Below are positions 35,788 through 45,409 of a stretch of DNA of 64,000 nt, piece after piece (the first letter of the stretch is position 1; every line of letters begins with the position of its first letter). The DNA comes from Stappia indica (lineage in GTDB: Bacteria; Pseudomonadota; Alphaproteobacteria; Rhizobiales; Stappiaceae): the NCBI RefSeq assembly GCF_001696535.1, contig NZ_MBQE01000006.1:434001-498000 (forward strand), read 5' to 3'. The notes beneath the pieces are model-generated. The model was given only the letters and a program-made list of their open reading frames with translations. It searched no databases and was not told the origin of the DNA. The translations under genes were made by a program, and so were the position numbers.

Positions 35788-36962
35788 AGCCGGCTGCCGG
35801 CGATCCAGGTGGCGCGCACCCGCAAACCGGCGTCGAGCTCGACGAAATCCGCGTCGAACCCGGGCAGCAACCGGCCCTTGCGCTCGGCAAGGCCGGCGGC
35901 CTCGGCCGCATGCAGCGAGACCATGCGCAGGGCCAGCTCCAGCGGCAGGCCGATGGGCCCGGTGAGCCGGCGCAGCGAGGCGGACATGTCGATATCGGCA
36001 CCGGCCAGCGTGCCGTCGGCCAGGGTCAGCCGGCCGAGCCCCTCGCCGATGGGCTCGCGGGCGATCTCGCGGCCGTTCAGCGTGAAGGAGCTGGCATCGG
36101 TGCCGAGCGGGGCCATCGCGTCGGTGACGACGAAGAGGCGGCCGGGGCCGGCCTTGCCGCGCGCGGCGATGCCGATCACCGGATCGGCGACATGCAGCCC
36201 GTCGACGATGATGCCGGCCGACAGCGCGCCGGTGGCCAGCGCCGCCCCCGCAAGCCCCGGGGCGCGGTGACCGAGCGGGCTCATGGCGTTGAAGAGATGG
36301 GTGACGAGGCGCGCGCCGGCAACGGTCGCGGCCAGCGCTGTGGCGTGATCCGCGTCGCTATGGCCGAGGCTGACCACGACGCCGGCATCGACGAGCCGGC
36401 GAATCGTTTCGCTCGGCACGATCTCGGGCGCCAGCGTGACGAGAAGCAGCGGCAGGCGGCGGGCGGCGTCGATGAGCTGGGCGATGTCGTCCTCGCCCAT
36501 CGGCCGGATCAGCTCGGCCGCATGGGCGCCCTTGCGCGAGGGGGCGAGATGCGGCCCCTCCAGATGCAGGCCGAGGCAGCCGGGCACGCTGGTCGCCGCG
36601 CCGATGGCGGCGCGAATCGCCCGCTCGGTGACCTGCGGCGTGTCGGTGATCAGCGTCGGCAGGAAGGCGGTGGTGCCGAAGCGGCGATGGGCGGTGGCGA
36701 TGGCGGCGATGGAATCGCGGTCGGTCGCGGTGTTGAACTGCACCCCGCCGCCGCCATTGACCTGCAGGTCGATGAAGCCGGGCACCAGCATGTCACCGGC
36801 CGCCTCGATCCGCTCGGCATCGCCCGGCAGGTCCTGGCCGCGCACGATGCCGGCAATGCCGCCGTTTTCAACGAGAAGCGCGGCATTCTCGTGCCAGCTC
36901 TCGCCGTCGAAGATCTTCCTTGCAGAAATCGCCAGGGGGCGCCGGGGAGTCTCGTCAGGCAT
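35775..36962 (-). CDS. nagA: N-acetylglucosamine-6-phosphate deacetylase
   Basis: NagA removes acetate from GlcNAc-6-phosphate. The 395-residue amidohydrolase has PGFIDLQVNGGGGVQFN at the barrel start, the metal Glu in LHLEGPHLAPSRKGAH, metal histidines in VSLGHSDADH and VTHLFNAMSPLGHRAPG, substrate-contact VDGLHVAD, and the catalytic Asp in VTDAMAPLG. The start is ATG 36962; the open frame to 37157 overlaps the kinase gene. It lies 88 bases downstream of the kinase gene on the same strand, forming an amino-sugar pair. No nagB is visible here. Confidence 0.94.
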   Translation of the reverse strand: MPDETPRRPLAISARKIFDGESWHENAALLVENGGIAGIVRGQDLPGDAERIEAAGDMLVPGFIDLQVNGGGGVQFNTATDRDSIAAIATAHRRFGTTAFLPTLITDTPQVTERAIRAAIGAATSVPGCLGLHLEGPHLAPSRKGAHAAELIRPMGEDDIAQLIDAARRLPLLLVTLAPEIVPSETIRRLVDAGVVVSLGHSDADHATALAATVAGARLVTHLFNAMSPLGHRAPGLAGAALATGALSAGIIVDGLHVADPVIGIAARGKAGPGRLFVVTDAMAPLGTDASSFTLNGREIAREPIGEGLGRLTLADGTLAGADIDMSASLRRLTGPIGLPLELALRMVSLHAAEAAGLAERKGRLLPGFDADFVELDAGLRVRATWIAGSRLYSA

Positions 36963-37050
36963 GGTCCGGGCTTCCCCGCGTCGGGGCCGGCTTTCGCCGG
37001 CGAAAGGATCGTTGCCGCTTTTTGCGTCAGCGGCTGGCGGCGCGCAAGCG

Positions 37051-37920
37051 TCAGGCGGCGAAAAACGCCCGCCTTGCCATGCGCACCGCCCCGTCCAGCG
37101 CATCGCCGAGCGGCGCGGCAAGGAGGCCCGCGAAGGGCGGCGCGAGGCGCGGCGCATAGAGCGGGGCGAGCCCGCCCATCAGCGCGATGCGCCGGCAGCC
37201 GGGCCACAGGAGGGCGGAGAGCATTTCCTCCACCTCCTTGGTGAAGGCGGCAAGCAGGGCCTCGGCCTCGCTGTCGCCGGCCTTTGCGGCATCGAAGACC
37301 GCCGGGGCGTGGCGGGCGAAATCGGCCTGGCGGGCGGAGCCGGCAAAGGCGACCATGCGGGCCGGATCGTCGCCGAAGGCGGCAAGCAGCATCTCGGCAA
37401 GCATCCCGCGCGGGCGCACCCCGTCGCGCGACAGCAGCGCCGATTTCAGCGCCTCGCGGCCGAGCCGGGCCCCGCCTCCCTGGTCGGCGAGATGCACGCC
37501 CCAGCCGCCGACGCTGCGGATCTTCCCGTCCTGGCGGGCGAGAAAGGCCGAGCCGGTGCCGAGGATCGCCATGATGCCGTCGTCGGGGCCGAGCGCGCCT
37601 TCCAGCGCGATCTCGCCGTCGCCGACGAGTTCCACCTGCGAGAAGGGAAGGGAGAGAAGCGAGCGGCCGTCGCGGCCGAGCTGGCGGGCGCCGGCAAGGC
37701 CGAGCAGCGCCGGACAGGCCGAGAGCGCGCCGGCCGGCAACCCGGCCTCGGCGAGCGCGCCTTGCGCCGCTGCAACGATGTTTGCGGCGGCCTGCTGCGG
37801 ATCGGTCGCGACATTGGCCGGGCCGGCGAGACCGCGCGAGACGATCTCGCCGTCGGGACCGGCAAGGGCGGCGCGGCAGGTGCTGCCGCCACCGTCGATG
37901 GCGATGAGCCAGGAGCTCAT
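37051..37920 (-). CDS. BadF/BcrA-type amino-sugar kinase (N-acetylglucosamine kinase-like)
   Basis: A 289-residue ASKHA-superfamily kinase with the phosphate-1 loop LIAIDGGGSTCRAAL, the phosphate-2 region MAILGTGSAFLARQDG, and VGGWGVHLADQGGGARLGREAL, typical of the BadF/BcrA-type GlcNAc or glucosamine kinases. Next to nagA it most likely phosphorylates N-acetylglucosamine or glucosamine, feeding NagA. It lies 24 bases after the PHA depolymerase stop on the same strand. The adenosine motif near the C-terminus reads IALMGGLAPLY. Confidence 0.88.
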   Translation of the reverse strand: MSSWLIAIDGGGSTCRAALAGPDGEIVSRGLAGPANVATDPQQAAANIVAAAQGALAEAGLPAGALSACPALLGLAGARQLGRDGRSLLSLPFSQVELVGDGEIALEGALGPDDGIMAILGTGSAFLARQDGKIRSVGGWGVHLADQGGGARLGREALKSALLSRDGVRPRGMLAEMLLAAFGDDPARMVAFAGSARQADFARHAPAVFDAAKAGDSEAEALLAAFTKEVEEMLSALLWPGCRRIALMGGLAPLYAPRLAPPFAGLLAAPLGDALDGAVRMARRAFFAA

Positions 37921-37944
37921 GTCAGTGCGCTCACTGCCCTCGGC

Positions 37945-39573
37945 TCAGTGCGTGGCGGGCTGCTCGGCGAGCTTGCGGGCCTGCTCGATCCAGCCGTCGC
38001 GGTCGATGCGGCCGCGGAAGTCGAGCCGGTTGTCGAGCGCGGCGATCTGCTCGTCGGTGAGCGCGGCGATCTGCCAGTAGTGGAAGATGCCGGCGCCGTT
38101 GAGCGCGGTCTGCAGCTTCGGCCCGACGCCGGAGATCGCCGTGAGGTCGTCGGCGACGCCGCGCGGCTTGGCCAGCAGGACCTCTGCCAGCGGATCGGAG
38201 ACCGGCTTGGTCTTGGCCTTTTCAGGGGCCTTTTCCGGGGCCTTTGCGGGGGTCTTCGCCTCGGCGGGCTTCTCGGCGACGGGAATGGTCACCTCGGAAG
38301 AGGCCGACTTCACCGTGTCGGAAGCCTTGGGAGCCGTGGTCGGCAGATGCGCGTGGCTGCGCATGAAGTCGAGGATGCGCGGGGCGATCTCCGAGCGGAA
38401 GCGCGAGCCGTTGAACACGCCATAATGGCCGACATCCGGCTGCATGTAATGGGCGCGCATGTCGGGCGAGAGATTGACGCACAGATTGTGCGCCGCCATC
38501 GTCTGGCCGCGGCCGGTGATGTCGTCCTTCTCGCCCTCGACCGTCAGCAGGGCCGAGCGGCGGATCGCGCCGCAATCGACCAGCTCGCCGCGATGGCGCA
38601 TCTTGCCGTTGGCGAGCGCGTGGCGGATGAACACGGTTTCCACCGTCTGCAGGTAGAACTCGGCCGTGAGGTCCATCACCGCCAGATACTCGTCGTAGAA
38701 GTCGCGGTGCTTCTCGGCATTGTCGCCGTCGCCGGAGACGAGGTGCTGGAAGAACTCGTGATGCGCATTGACGTGCCGGTCGAGGTTCATGCTCATGAAG
38801 CCCGAAAGCTGCAGGAAGCCCGGATAGACGTCGCGCATGAAGCCCGGCTGCGGGAACGGCACCTTCATGATGACGTTGCGCTCGAACCAGTCGATGCTCT
38901 TGTTCTCGGCCAGATCGTTGACGGCGGTCGGGTTGATCCGCGTGTCGATTGGCCCGCCCATCAGCGTGACGCTGGCCGGCGCGCAAGGATCGTTGTGCGC
39001 TTCCATCACCGCCGTGGCGGCAAGCACCGGTACCGAGGGCTGGCATACGGCCATGACATGGGTGTCCGGCCCCAGGAAGTGCAGCATCTCGATGACGTAG
39101 TCGATGTAGTCGTCGAGATCGAACCGGCCGTCGGTGAGCGGCACCATGCGCGCATCGATCCAGTCGGTGATGTAGATGTCGGCGCTCGGCAGCATGGTCT
39201 CGACCGTGCCGCGCAACAGCGTCGCATAGTGGCCCGACATCGGCGCAACCATCAGGATGCGCGGGCCCTTGTGCTTGCGCTCGCCGAGCTTGCGGTCGAA
39301 ATGCAAGAGGTTGCAGAAGGGCTTCTTCCAGACGATCTCCTCGCGCACCGGCACCTTGACGCCGCTGACGGTGGTCTGGGTGAGGCCGAACTCCGGCTTG
39401 CCGTAGCGCCGGGTCATCCGCTCGATCATCTCGCAGCCGGCGGCGACAGAGCGCCCGATCGGGGTGTGGGAGAACGGATTGAGCGGGTTCTGGAAGTACA
39501 GGCGCGTCATGTCTGCGGTCGCCCGCAGAGGACTCATCGCCGCATGATTGAATTCATAGACCTGATAGAACAC
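37945..39573 (-). CDS. phaZ: Intracellular PHA depolymerase with C-terminal HhH-like domain
   Basis: A 542-residue protein. Residues 1 to about 410 are a full intracellular poly(3-hydroxybutyrate) depolymerase of the PhaZ1 type, which breaks stored polymer. The start VFYQVYEFNHAAMSPLRA matches the family, and the Cys nucleophile is in AVCQPSVPVL (Cys177). Then comes a Lys/Ala/Pro linker (KPAEAKTPAKAPEKAPEKAK) and a C-terminal domain (about 475-542) with LTAISGVGPKLQTALNGAGI, the helix-hairpin-helix-like fold also attached to NuoE and other alphaproteobacterial proteins. The start is GTG 39573 with GAGG at eight bases; the frame's extension to 39651 is rejected. The tail is unusual for this enzyme; it may mediate binding to nucleic acid or proteins at granules. 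Confidence 0.88.
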   Translation of the reverse strand: MFYQVYEFNHAAMSPLRATADMTRLYFQNPLNPFSHTPIGRSVAAGCEMIERMTRRYGKPEFGLTQTTVSGVKVPVREEIVWKKPFCNLLHFDRKLGERKHKGPRILMVAPMSGHYATLLRGTVETMLPSADIYITDWIDARMVPLTDGRFDLDDYIDYVIEMLHFLGPDTHVMAVCQPSVPVLAATAVMEAHNDPCAPASVTLMGGPIDTRINPTAVNDLAENKSIDWFERNVIMKVPFPQPGFMRDVYPGFLQLSGFMSMNLDRHVNAHHEFFQHLVSGDGDNAEKHRDFYDEYLAVMDLTAEFYLQTVETVFIRHALANGKMRHRGELVDCGAIRRSALLTVEGEKDDITGRGQTMAAHNLCVNLSPDMRAHYMQPDVGHYGVFNGSRFRSEIAPRILDFMRSHAHLPTTAPKASDTVKSASSEVTIPVAEKPAEAKTPAKAPEKAPEKAKTKPVSDPLAEVLLAKPRGVADDLTAISGVGPKLQTALNGAGIFHYWQIAALTDEQIAALDNRLDFRGRIDRDGWIEQARKLAEQPATH

Positions 39574-39803
39574 GTGACCGACCTCGCAATCTCCGTGAGG
39601 CAGTGCAGCATGGCCGCCTGCCTTTTTTCGCATTGCAAAATAGTATGACAAAGATTAACGCCGCTTCAACCTGTACGGAGGTCCACATGGGCTCAGGCGG
39701 TACGGGGATACCGGACGCAGCGGTTCAGGCGAGGAAAACTTCTCCCGGCTGTTCCGAAAACGCGAGGCAAGACAGGATCTTGCCAGAAGCGGCCACGCGG
39801 TGG

Positions 39804-39830
39804 AAAAAAGTTGCGGCGACCGCGTTTTTT
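39804..39830 (-). terminator. Rho-independent terminator after hemW
   Basis: Minus-strand reading gives GCGG-TCG-CCGC with flanking A/T pairs, then AACTTTTTT, starting about 20 bases after the hemW stop. The A-run on the other side makes it potentially bidirectional. Confidence 0.75.
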
Positions 39831-39849
39831 CAGCCGATACCGTTAAAAA

Positions 39850-41007
39850 TCACGATGCAAGGTCGGCAACGACGGCGTCCAGAACGAGGCAACCGGCCGG
39901 CGTGACGCGCATTCGCGTGCCGTCGAGTCGTTCCACCATGCCGTGTTCGATGAGGTCGGCGACGCGGCGCGGATCGATCCGGCGGTCGGAAATCGCCTCG
40001 AAACGGGCAAGGTCGACGCCCTCCACCAGCCGCAGGCCCATCAGCAGGAACTCGTCGCCTTGCTCCTCCTGGGTAAGCGACATGTCCTCCACCAGACCCT
40101 CGCCGCGCGCTTCGACGGCGGCGAGCCAGGTCTCGGGATGACGCTCGGTGGCGGTGGCGAACTTGCCGTTGCCGCCGGTCAGCCGGCCATGGGCGCCGGG
40201 GCCGACGCCGACATAGTCGCCATAGCGCCAGTAGACGAGATTGTGCCGGCATTCCGCGCCGGGCGCGGCATGGTTGGAGACCTCGTAGGCCGGCATGCCG
40301 TGGGCGGTGCAGATCTCCTGCGTCAGGTCGTAGAGATCGGCCGCGGTGTCCGGATCGGGCACCACCAGCTTGCCGGTGCGGTGCAGCTCGAAATAGGGCG
40401 TGCCCTGCTCGATGGTCAGCTGGTAGAGCGACAGGTGGTCGGCGGCCAGGCCGATCGCCTCCTCCAGCTCGCTGCGCCAGGCGGCGGCATCTTGGTCGGG
40501 CCGGGCGTAGATCAGGTCGAAGGAGATGCGCTCGAAGGTCGAGCGGGCGATGCCGATCGCCGCGCGTGCCTGGGCCGCGTCATGCAGCCGGCCGAGACGC
40601 TTCAGGTCCGCATCCCTCAGGGACTGCACGCCGAGCGAGAGGCGGTTGACGCCGGCGGCGCGATAGCCGCGGAACCGCTCCGCCTCCACCGAGGAGGGGT
40701 TGGCCTCCATCGAGACCTCGACGGTGGGCGAGATTTCCCAGTGGCCGGCGATGGCGTCGAGCACCCGGCCGACCGTTGCGGGAAGCATCAGGGACGGCGT
40801 GCCGCCGCCGAGGAAGATCGAGTCGACCCGCCGGCCGCGCGTGCGGGCGGCGAAATAGGCAAGCTCTCGCTCGAAGGCGGCGGCAAAGCGCGCCTGGTCG
40901 ACGCCGGCATGGCGGACATGGCTGTTGAAGTCGCAATACGGGCATTTGGCCTCGCAGAAAGGCCAATGCACGTAGATGCCGAAACCGCCGTCCGCCTGAG
41001 CCATCAT
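39850..41007 (-). CDS. hemW: HemW, radical-SAM haem chaperone
   Basis: A 385-residue radical-SAM protein of the HemW (CPO-like, formerly HemN-like) group that binds haem and delivers it to respiratory enzymes. The iron-sulfur motif is [19 protein letters not shown] (C-x3-C-x2-C). GGGTPSL is the SAM-binding strand, followed by [14 protein letters not shown] and [14 protein letters not shown]. The start at ATG 41007 overlaps the rdgB stop by the sequence ATGA, showing translational coupling. The preceding frame extension reaching 41241 is rdgB antisense-frame sequence. rdgB-hemW is a conserved pair in alphaproteobacteria. A terminator follows. Confidence 0.95.
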   Translation of the reverse strand: MMAQADGGFGIYVHWPFCEAKCPYCDFNSHVRHAGVDQARFAAAFERELAYFAARTRGRRVDSIFLGGGTPSLMLPATVGRVLDAIAGHWEISPTVEVSMEANPSSVEAERFRGYRAAGVNRLSLGVQSLRDADLKRLGRLHDAAQARAAIGIARSTFERISFDLIYARPDQDAAAWRSELEEAIGLAADHLSLYQLTIEQGTPYFELHRTGKLVVPDPDTAADLYDLTQEICTAHGMPAYEVSNHAAPGAECRHNLVYWRYGDYVGVGPGAHGRLTGGNGKFATATERHPETWLAAVEARGEGLVEDMSLTQEEQGDEFLLMGLRLVEGVDLARFEAISDRRIDPRRVADLIEHGMVERLDGTRMRVTPAGCLVLDAVVADLAS

Positions 41008-41651
41008 GCCTCCAGGCAGCGCGCCGAGAAGTCCGCGAAGGCGCGGGCGCGGTGCGACAGGGCGGTGCCGTTCTGCCCGTGCTTTTCCTCCGCCGACATT
41101 TCGCCGAAGGTGCGGCTTTCGCCGTCCGGCTGGAACATCGGGTCGTAGCCGAAGCCGCCGCTGCCGCGCGGCGGCCACACGGCGGTGCCCTCGACCTCGC
41201 CGCGGAACAGGGCGACCTCGCCGTCCGGCCAGGCAAGGCACAGCACGGCGACGAAGGACGAGCGGCGGTCCGCCGGATCGGTCGCGCCGGCGGCATGCAG
41301 CTTTTCCTCGATGGTCCGCATCGCCATCGCGAAATCCTTCTCAGGTCCCGCCCAGCGGGCCGAATAGACCCCGGGATCGCCGTTCAGCGCGAAGACGCAG
41401 AAGCCGCTGTCGTCGGCGAGCGCCGGCAGGCCCGAGGCCTCGGCGGCCGCGCGGGCCTTCAGCTCGGCATTGGCCTCGAAGGTGGTGCCGGTCTCTTCCG
41501 GCTCCGGCAGGCCGAGCGAGCCGGCCGAGACGACCTCGTAGCCGTAAGGCGCCATCAGGTCGTCGAACTCGCGCAGCTTGCCCGGATTGTGGCTCGCCAG
41601 CACGATCCGGCCGGGCTCGAGCCGGCGCAGGCGAGAAGGGGTGTCGGTCAT
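41004..41651 (-). CDS. rdgB: RdgB/HAM1 dITP/XTP pyrophosphatase
   Basis: RdgB cleaves non-canonical nucleotides (dITP, XTP, dHAPTP) to their monophosphates, keeping the nucleotide pool clean. The 215-residue product has [18 protein letters not shown] at the start, [23 protein letters not shown] around the active site, and [20 protein letters not shown] near the end, all family hallmarks. It lies seven bases after the rph stop and overlaps hemW by four bases. Confidence 0.96.
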   Translation of the reverse strand: MTDTPSRLRRLEPGRIVLASHNPGKLREFDDLMAPYGYEVVSAGSLGLPEPEETGTTFEANAELKARAAAEASGLPALADDSGFCVFALNGDPGVYSARWAGPEKDFAMAMRTIEEKLHAAGATDPADRRSSFVAVLCLAWPDGEVALFRGEVEGTAVWPPRGSGGFGYDPMFQPDGESRTFGEMSAEEKHGQNGTALSHRARAFADFSARCLEA

Positions 41652-41658
41652 GCGAGCC

Positions 41659-42372
41659 TCACGAGATCGCCATCTTCTGCAGGTCGACCAGCCGGCCGAT
41701 GCCGGACTTGGCCAGCGCCAGCAGCTGGGCGAACTGCTCCTCGGAGAAGGGCTCGCCCTCCGCCGTGCCCTGGATCTCGACGATGCCGCCGGAACCGGTC
41801 ATGACGAAATTGGCGTCGGTGTCGGCGTCGGAGTCCTCGAGATAGTCGAGGTCGAGCACCGCCTGGCCGCCATGGATGCCGCAGGAAATCGCGGCGATAT
41901 GGTCCTTCAGCACCTTGCCGGCGACCATGTCGCGGGTGCGCATCCACTCGATGCAGTCGTGCAGGGCGACCCAGGCGCCGGTGATCGCGGCGGTGCGGGT
42001 GCCGCCATCGGCCTGGATGACGTCGCAATCGACGGAGATCTGGCGCTCGCCGAGCAGCGGCAGGTCGACGATGGCGCGCAGGGACCGGCCGATCAGCCGC
42101 TGGATCTCCTGGGTCCGGCCGGACTGCTTGCCCGAGGACGCCTCGCGGCGCATGCGCTCGCCGGTGGCGCGCGGCAGCATGCCGTATTCGGCGGTGACCC
42201 AGCCGCGGCCCTGGCCGCGCAGCCAGGGCGGAATGCGCTCTTCGAGGCTCGCGGTGCACAGCACATGCGTGTCGCCGAACTTGACCAGGCACGACCCTTC
42301 CGCGTGCTTGGAAACGCTCCGCTCCAGCGTCACGGCGCGCAACTCGTCCGCTGCACGTTTGGATGGCCGCAT
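41659..42372 (-). CDS. rph: Ribonuclease PH
   Basis: RNase PH trims tRNA 3' ends by phosphorolysis. The 237-residue product begins [20 protein letters not shown], with [37 protein letters not shown] and [16 protein letters not shown], all typical. The phosphate-binding Arg is in [10 protein letters not shown]. Length matches E. coli (238). AGGGGA precedes the ATG at 42372. It is divergent from hrcA, 274 bases away, a standard Rhizobiales order, and precedes rdgB. Confidence 0.97.
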   Translation of the reverse strand: MRPSKRAADELRAVTLERSVSKHAEGSCLVKFGDTHVLCTASLEERIPPWLRGQGRGWVTAEYGMLPRATGERMRREASSGKQSGRTQEIQRLIGRSLRAIVDLPLLGERQISVDCDVIQADGGTRTAAITGAWVALHDCIEWMRTRDMVAGKVLKDHIAAISCGIHGGQAVLDLDYLEDSDADTDANFVMTGSGGIVEIQGTAEGEPFSEEQFAQLLALAKSGIGRLVDLQKMAIS

Positions 42373-42646
42373 GTCGATCCCCTTTGAAGCCTGCCGCACG
42401 GGGCGCGGATGCCCCTTGCTCCTGTTTCGCGTCCCTCTTAATCCAATATGGGACCGGAATGAAATGCCTGTCTGCCGCTTGTCCCGTGCCGGACCCCATG
42501 CGGGACCTTCGTTCTTGCGCCTTTGGCATGGGCAATCGCGGTCGGGGCGCACTATATTCGGTGGCGCGCCGGGTCGCCGAACGGGCAGAACCGGCGGGGC
42601 AGGGGATGACATTGCGCAGGGAATTGCAGAACCGGGGAGCAGGAAC

Positions 42647-43714
42647 GTGACGCTGGGTGTGCCGTCCGTGAGCCTTGGCGATCTCGACAAGCGGTCGCGG
42701 GAAATCTTCCGTGCCATCGTGGAATCCTATCTCGACACCGGCGAGCCGGTGGGGTCGCGCAACCTGTCGCGCCTGCCGGGCATCCAGCTGTCGCCGGCTT
42801 CGATCCGCAATGTCATGTCCGACCTGGAACATGCCGGGCTGCTCTATTCGCCGCACACCTCGGCCGGGCGCATGCCGACGGAAGGGGGCCTGCGCTTCTT
42901 CGTCGATGCGCTGCTGGAGGTGGGCGACCTGACGCGCGAGGAGCGCGACCAGATCGACATCCAGGTCAAGGCGGCGCGCAGCGAGCGCACGAGCGAGCAG
43001 CTTCTGACCGAAGCCAGCCAGATGCTGTCCGGCCTGTCGCGCGGGGCGGGCGTCGTCTTCTCGCACAAGGCGGATGTGCGCCTGCGCCATGTCGAATTCG
43101 TCCGCATCGAGCCGCTGAAGGCGCTCGTCGTGCTGGTCGGCGACGACGGTTCGGTGGAGAACCGCATCGTCGACCTGCCGCCGGGCCTGCCGCAGACGGC
43201 GCTGATGGAGGCGTCGAACTATCTCACCAGCCTGATCCGCGGGCGCACGCTCGCCGAGGCGCGGCGCGAGCTGGAGACCCAGCGCGACCGCCACCAGAAG
43301 GAGCTGGACGAGCTGACTGCCAAGCTGGTGGAAGCCGGCATCGCCACCCGCTCCGGCGTGGTCGACGCGGCCGGCTCGCTGATCGTGCGCGGCCGCTCCA
43401 ACCTCTTGTCGCATCTGGAGGCCGAGCAGGACCTGGAGCGCATCCGCCTGCTGTTCGACGACCTGGAGAACAAGCGCGACCTGATCCAGCTGCTGGCCGC
43501 GGCCGAGGGCGGCGACGGTGTGCGCATCTTCATCGGCTCGGAGAACAAGCTGTTCTCGCTGTCCGGCTCCTCCATCGTCGTCTCGCCCTTCCGCGACCAG
43601 GACGACCGGATCATCGGTGTGCTCGGCGTGATCGGCCCGACCCGGCTGAACTATGCCCGCATCATCCCGATGGTCGACTATACCGCCCGGTTGGTCGGCC
43701 GCCTGCTGCGCTGA
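42647..43714 (+). CDS. hrcA: Heat-inducible transcription repressor HrcA
   Basis: HrcA represses groESL (and sometimes dnaK) by binding CIRCE elements and is itself folded by GroEL. The 355-residue product has the winged-helix segment [34 protein letters not shown] and [18 protein letters not shown], then [17 protein letters not shown]. The C-terminal GAF-like dimerisation region ends in [19 protein letters not shown]. The start GTG 42647 ([10 protein letters not shown]) has GGGGAG eight bases upstream; the ATG far upstream at 41876 is not the start. No CIRCE sequence is seen in the 274-base gap to rph. grpE, which normally follows hrcA, is replaced here by moeB. Confidence 0.94.
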   Translation: MTLGVPSVSLGDLDKRSREIFRAIVESYLDTGEPVGSRNLSRLPGIQLSPASIRNVMSDLEHAGLLYSPHTSAGRMPTEGGLRFFVDALLEVGDLTREERDQIDIQVKAARSERTSEQLLTEASQMLSGLSRGAGVVFSHKADVRLRHVEFVRIEPLKALVVLVGDDGSVENRIVDLPPGLPQTALMEASNYLTSLIRGRTLAEARRELETQRDRHQKELDELTAKLVEAGIATRSGVVDAAGSLIVRGRSNLLSHLEAEQDLERIRLLFDDLENKRDLIQLLAAAEGGDGVRIFIGSENKLFSLSGSSIVVSPFRDQDDRIIGVLGVIGPTRLNYARIIPMVDYTARLVGRLLR

Positions 43715-43751
43715 CCGCCTGCCTCCCCCTTCCGACGCTCCGGACCTTTCG

Positions 43752-44558
43752 ATGACCACGCTTTCGCCCGCAGAACTCGAACGCTATGCCCGCCACATCG
43801 TGCTTCAGGATGTCGGCGGCCCCGGCCAGCAGAAGTTGAAGGCCGCGAAGGTGCTGGTGATCGGCGCCGGCGGGCTGGGCGCGCCGGTCCTGCAATATCT
43901 GGCGGCGGCCGGCGTCGGCACGCTCGGCGTTGTCGACGACGACACCGTGTCGCTGTCCAACCTGCAGCGCCAGGTGATCCACGACACCGACCATCTCGGC
44001 GAGCCGAAGGTGGCGAGCGCGGCCGAGGCGATCGCCCGGCTGAACCCGCATGTGAAGGTTGAGCCGCATGTGGCGCGGCTCGGCGCGATGAACGCGCTGG
44101 CGCTGATCTCGCGCTACGACCTCGTGGTCGACGGCTCCGACAATTTCGCCACCCGTTATCTGGTCTCCGATGCCTGCTTCTTCGCCGGCAAGCCGCTGGT
44201 CACCGGCGCGGTCGGCCGGCTCGACGGGTCGCTGACGCTGCTGAAGCCGTATGAGAGCGGCGAGGACGGCACGCCGAACCCGACCTATCGCTGTCTCTTC
44301 CCCGAGCGCCCGGCCGACGGATTGCTGCCGACTTGTGCGCAGGCTGGCGTGCTCGGCGCGCTGACCGGCATCGTCGGCACGATGCAGGCGATGGAGGCGA
44401 TCAAGGAGATCGTCGGCTTCGGCGAGGGGCTGCTCGGCCGGCTGCTGCTGGTCGACACCCGCTCCATGCGCTTCGAGACGATCCGCTATCGCTGGAGCGC
44501 GAAGAACCCGCTGAACGGCACCGTCCGCAAGCGCTTCGACGAGCTGGCCGGCGCGTGA
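43752..44558 (+). CDS. moeB: MoeB/ThiF/HesA-family adenylyltransferase
   Basis: A 268-residue E1-like enzyme that adenylates the C-terminus of MoaD or ThiS, for molybdopterin or thiamine sulfur transfer. Visible are YARHIVLQDVGGPGQQKLKAAKVLVIGAGGLGAPVLQYLAAAGV, the nucleotide-binding domain, and LQRQVIHDTDHLGEPK. The catalytic-Asp region is VDGSDNFATRYLVSDAC, with PTCAQAGVLGALTG near the active-site Cys/zinc region. No rhodanese domain is attached. It follows hrcA by 37 bases and overlaps the next gene by a GTGA junction. Confidence 0.9.
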   Translation: MTTLSPAELERYARHIVLQDVGGPGQQKLKAAKVLVIGAGGLGAPVLQYLAAAGVGTLGVVDDDTVSLSNLQRQVIHDTDHLGEPKVASAAEAIARLNPHVKVEPHVARLGAMNALALISRYDLVVDGSDNFATRYLVSDACFFAGKPLVTGAVGRLDGSLTLLKPYESGEDGTPNPTYRCLFPERPADGLLPTCAQAGVLGALTGIVGTMQAMEAIKEIVGFGEGLLGRLLLVDTRSMRFETIRYRWSAKNPLNGTVRKRFDELAGA

Positions 44559-45322
44559 GCGGCTTGTTCCGCCTGCGCCGGCAACAGCCGGTCCTGCCCG
44601 AGGCGATCACCCTGGAGATCGCGGGCCGCGAGCAGCGCATCGTGCTGCGCGGCAACCCGCAGGCGCGCCGCTACATCCTGCGCGTGCCCTCCGACGGCGG
44701 CGCCCCGGTGCTGACCGTGCCGAAGGGCGGGACCCTTGCCACCGCGCGCGAGTTCGCGCAGCGCCAGCGCGGCTGGCTGGCCGGGCGGCTGGGCGAGCGG
44801 CCCGAGGCGGTGCCTTTCGCGGAAGGCGGGGTGATCCCGCTGCGCGGGGCGGCGCACAGGATCATTGCCGCCGGCGGATTGCGCGGACTGGTGCGCGCCG
44901 AGCCGGCCCGGGAGCTGGAAGAGGACAGCGAAGCCGTCGGCCGTCTGCTGGTGCCCGGCGCTACCGAGCACATCGCCCGCAAGCTCACCGACTGGCTGAA
45001 GCGCGAGGCGCGGCGCGATCTGGAGCGCGCGGTGGCGCAGCATGCGGCGGCGCTCGGCCGCACGCCGACGGCCCTCACCCTGCGCGATACGCGGAGCCGC
45101 TGGGGCTCCTGCACGGCGGACGGGCGGCTCTCCTTCTCCTGGCGGCTTGTGCTTGCGCCGCCGTCGATCCTCGATTACGTCGCTGCCCATGAGGTTGCCC
45201 ATCTCGCCGAGATGAACCACGGCCCGCGCTTCTGGGCCCATTGCCGCCGCCTTGCCCCGCACACGGAGGAGGCGCGCGACTGGCTGAAGCGCGAGGGCGG
45301 CCGCCTGCATCTTTACGGCTGA
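44555..45322 (+). CDS. YgjP-like (DUF45) zinc metallopeptidase
   Basis: A 255-residue protein of the M48/DUF45 family, also called the YgjP family. The zinc motif is YVAAHEVAHLAEMNHGPRFW with HEVAH and the distal His. SRWGSCTADGRLSFSWRL is the conserved block before it. Start GTG 44555 overlaps the moeB stop (GTGA), so translation is coupled. An E. coli relative is reported to hydrolyse UTP, and others have protease activity; the cellular target here is unknown. Longer frame extensions upstream are moeB sequence in another frame. Confidence 0.88.
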   Translation: MSGLFRLRRQQPVLPEAITLEIAGREQRIVLRGNPQARRYILRVPSDGGAPVLTVPKGGTLATAREFAQRQRGWLAGRLGERPEAVPFAEGGVIPLRGAAHRIIAAGGLRGLVRAEPARELEEDSEAVGRLLVPGATEHIARKLTDWLKREARRDLERAVAQHAAALGRTPTALTLRDTRSRWGSCTADGRLSFSWRLVLAPPSILDYVAAHEVAHLAEMNHGPRFWAHCRRLAPHTEEARDWLKREGGRLHLYG

Positions 45323-45409
45323 CCCGGCAGTCCTGCCCCGCCAGCCGCCCTCTCCCCCCGGCGCCCGCCCAAGCTCGCGGCCGCGCGCCGCCGCCAGAAG
45401 GCCGCTCGC

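Noticed and set aside
42373-42646. Possible CIRCE or sigma-32 site upstream of hrcA
   Set aside because: No GAGTGCTAA-type inverted repeat exists; CTTGTCC and CCCCATGC around 42480-42500 are only nine bases apart, too close for a heat-shock promoter.
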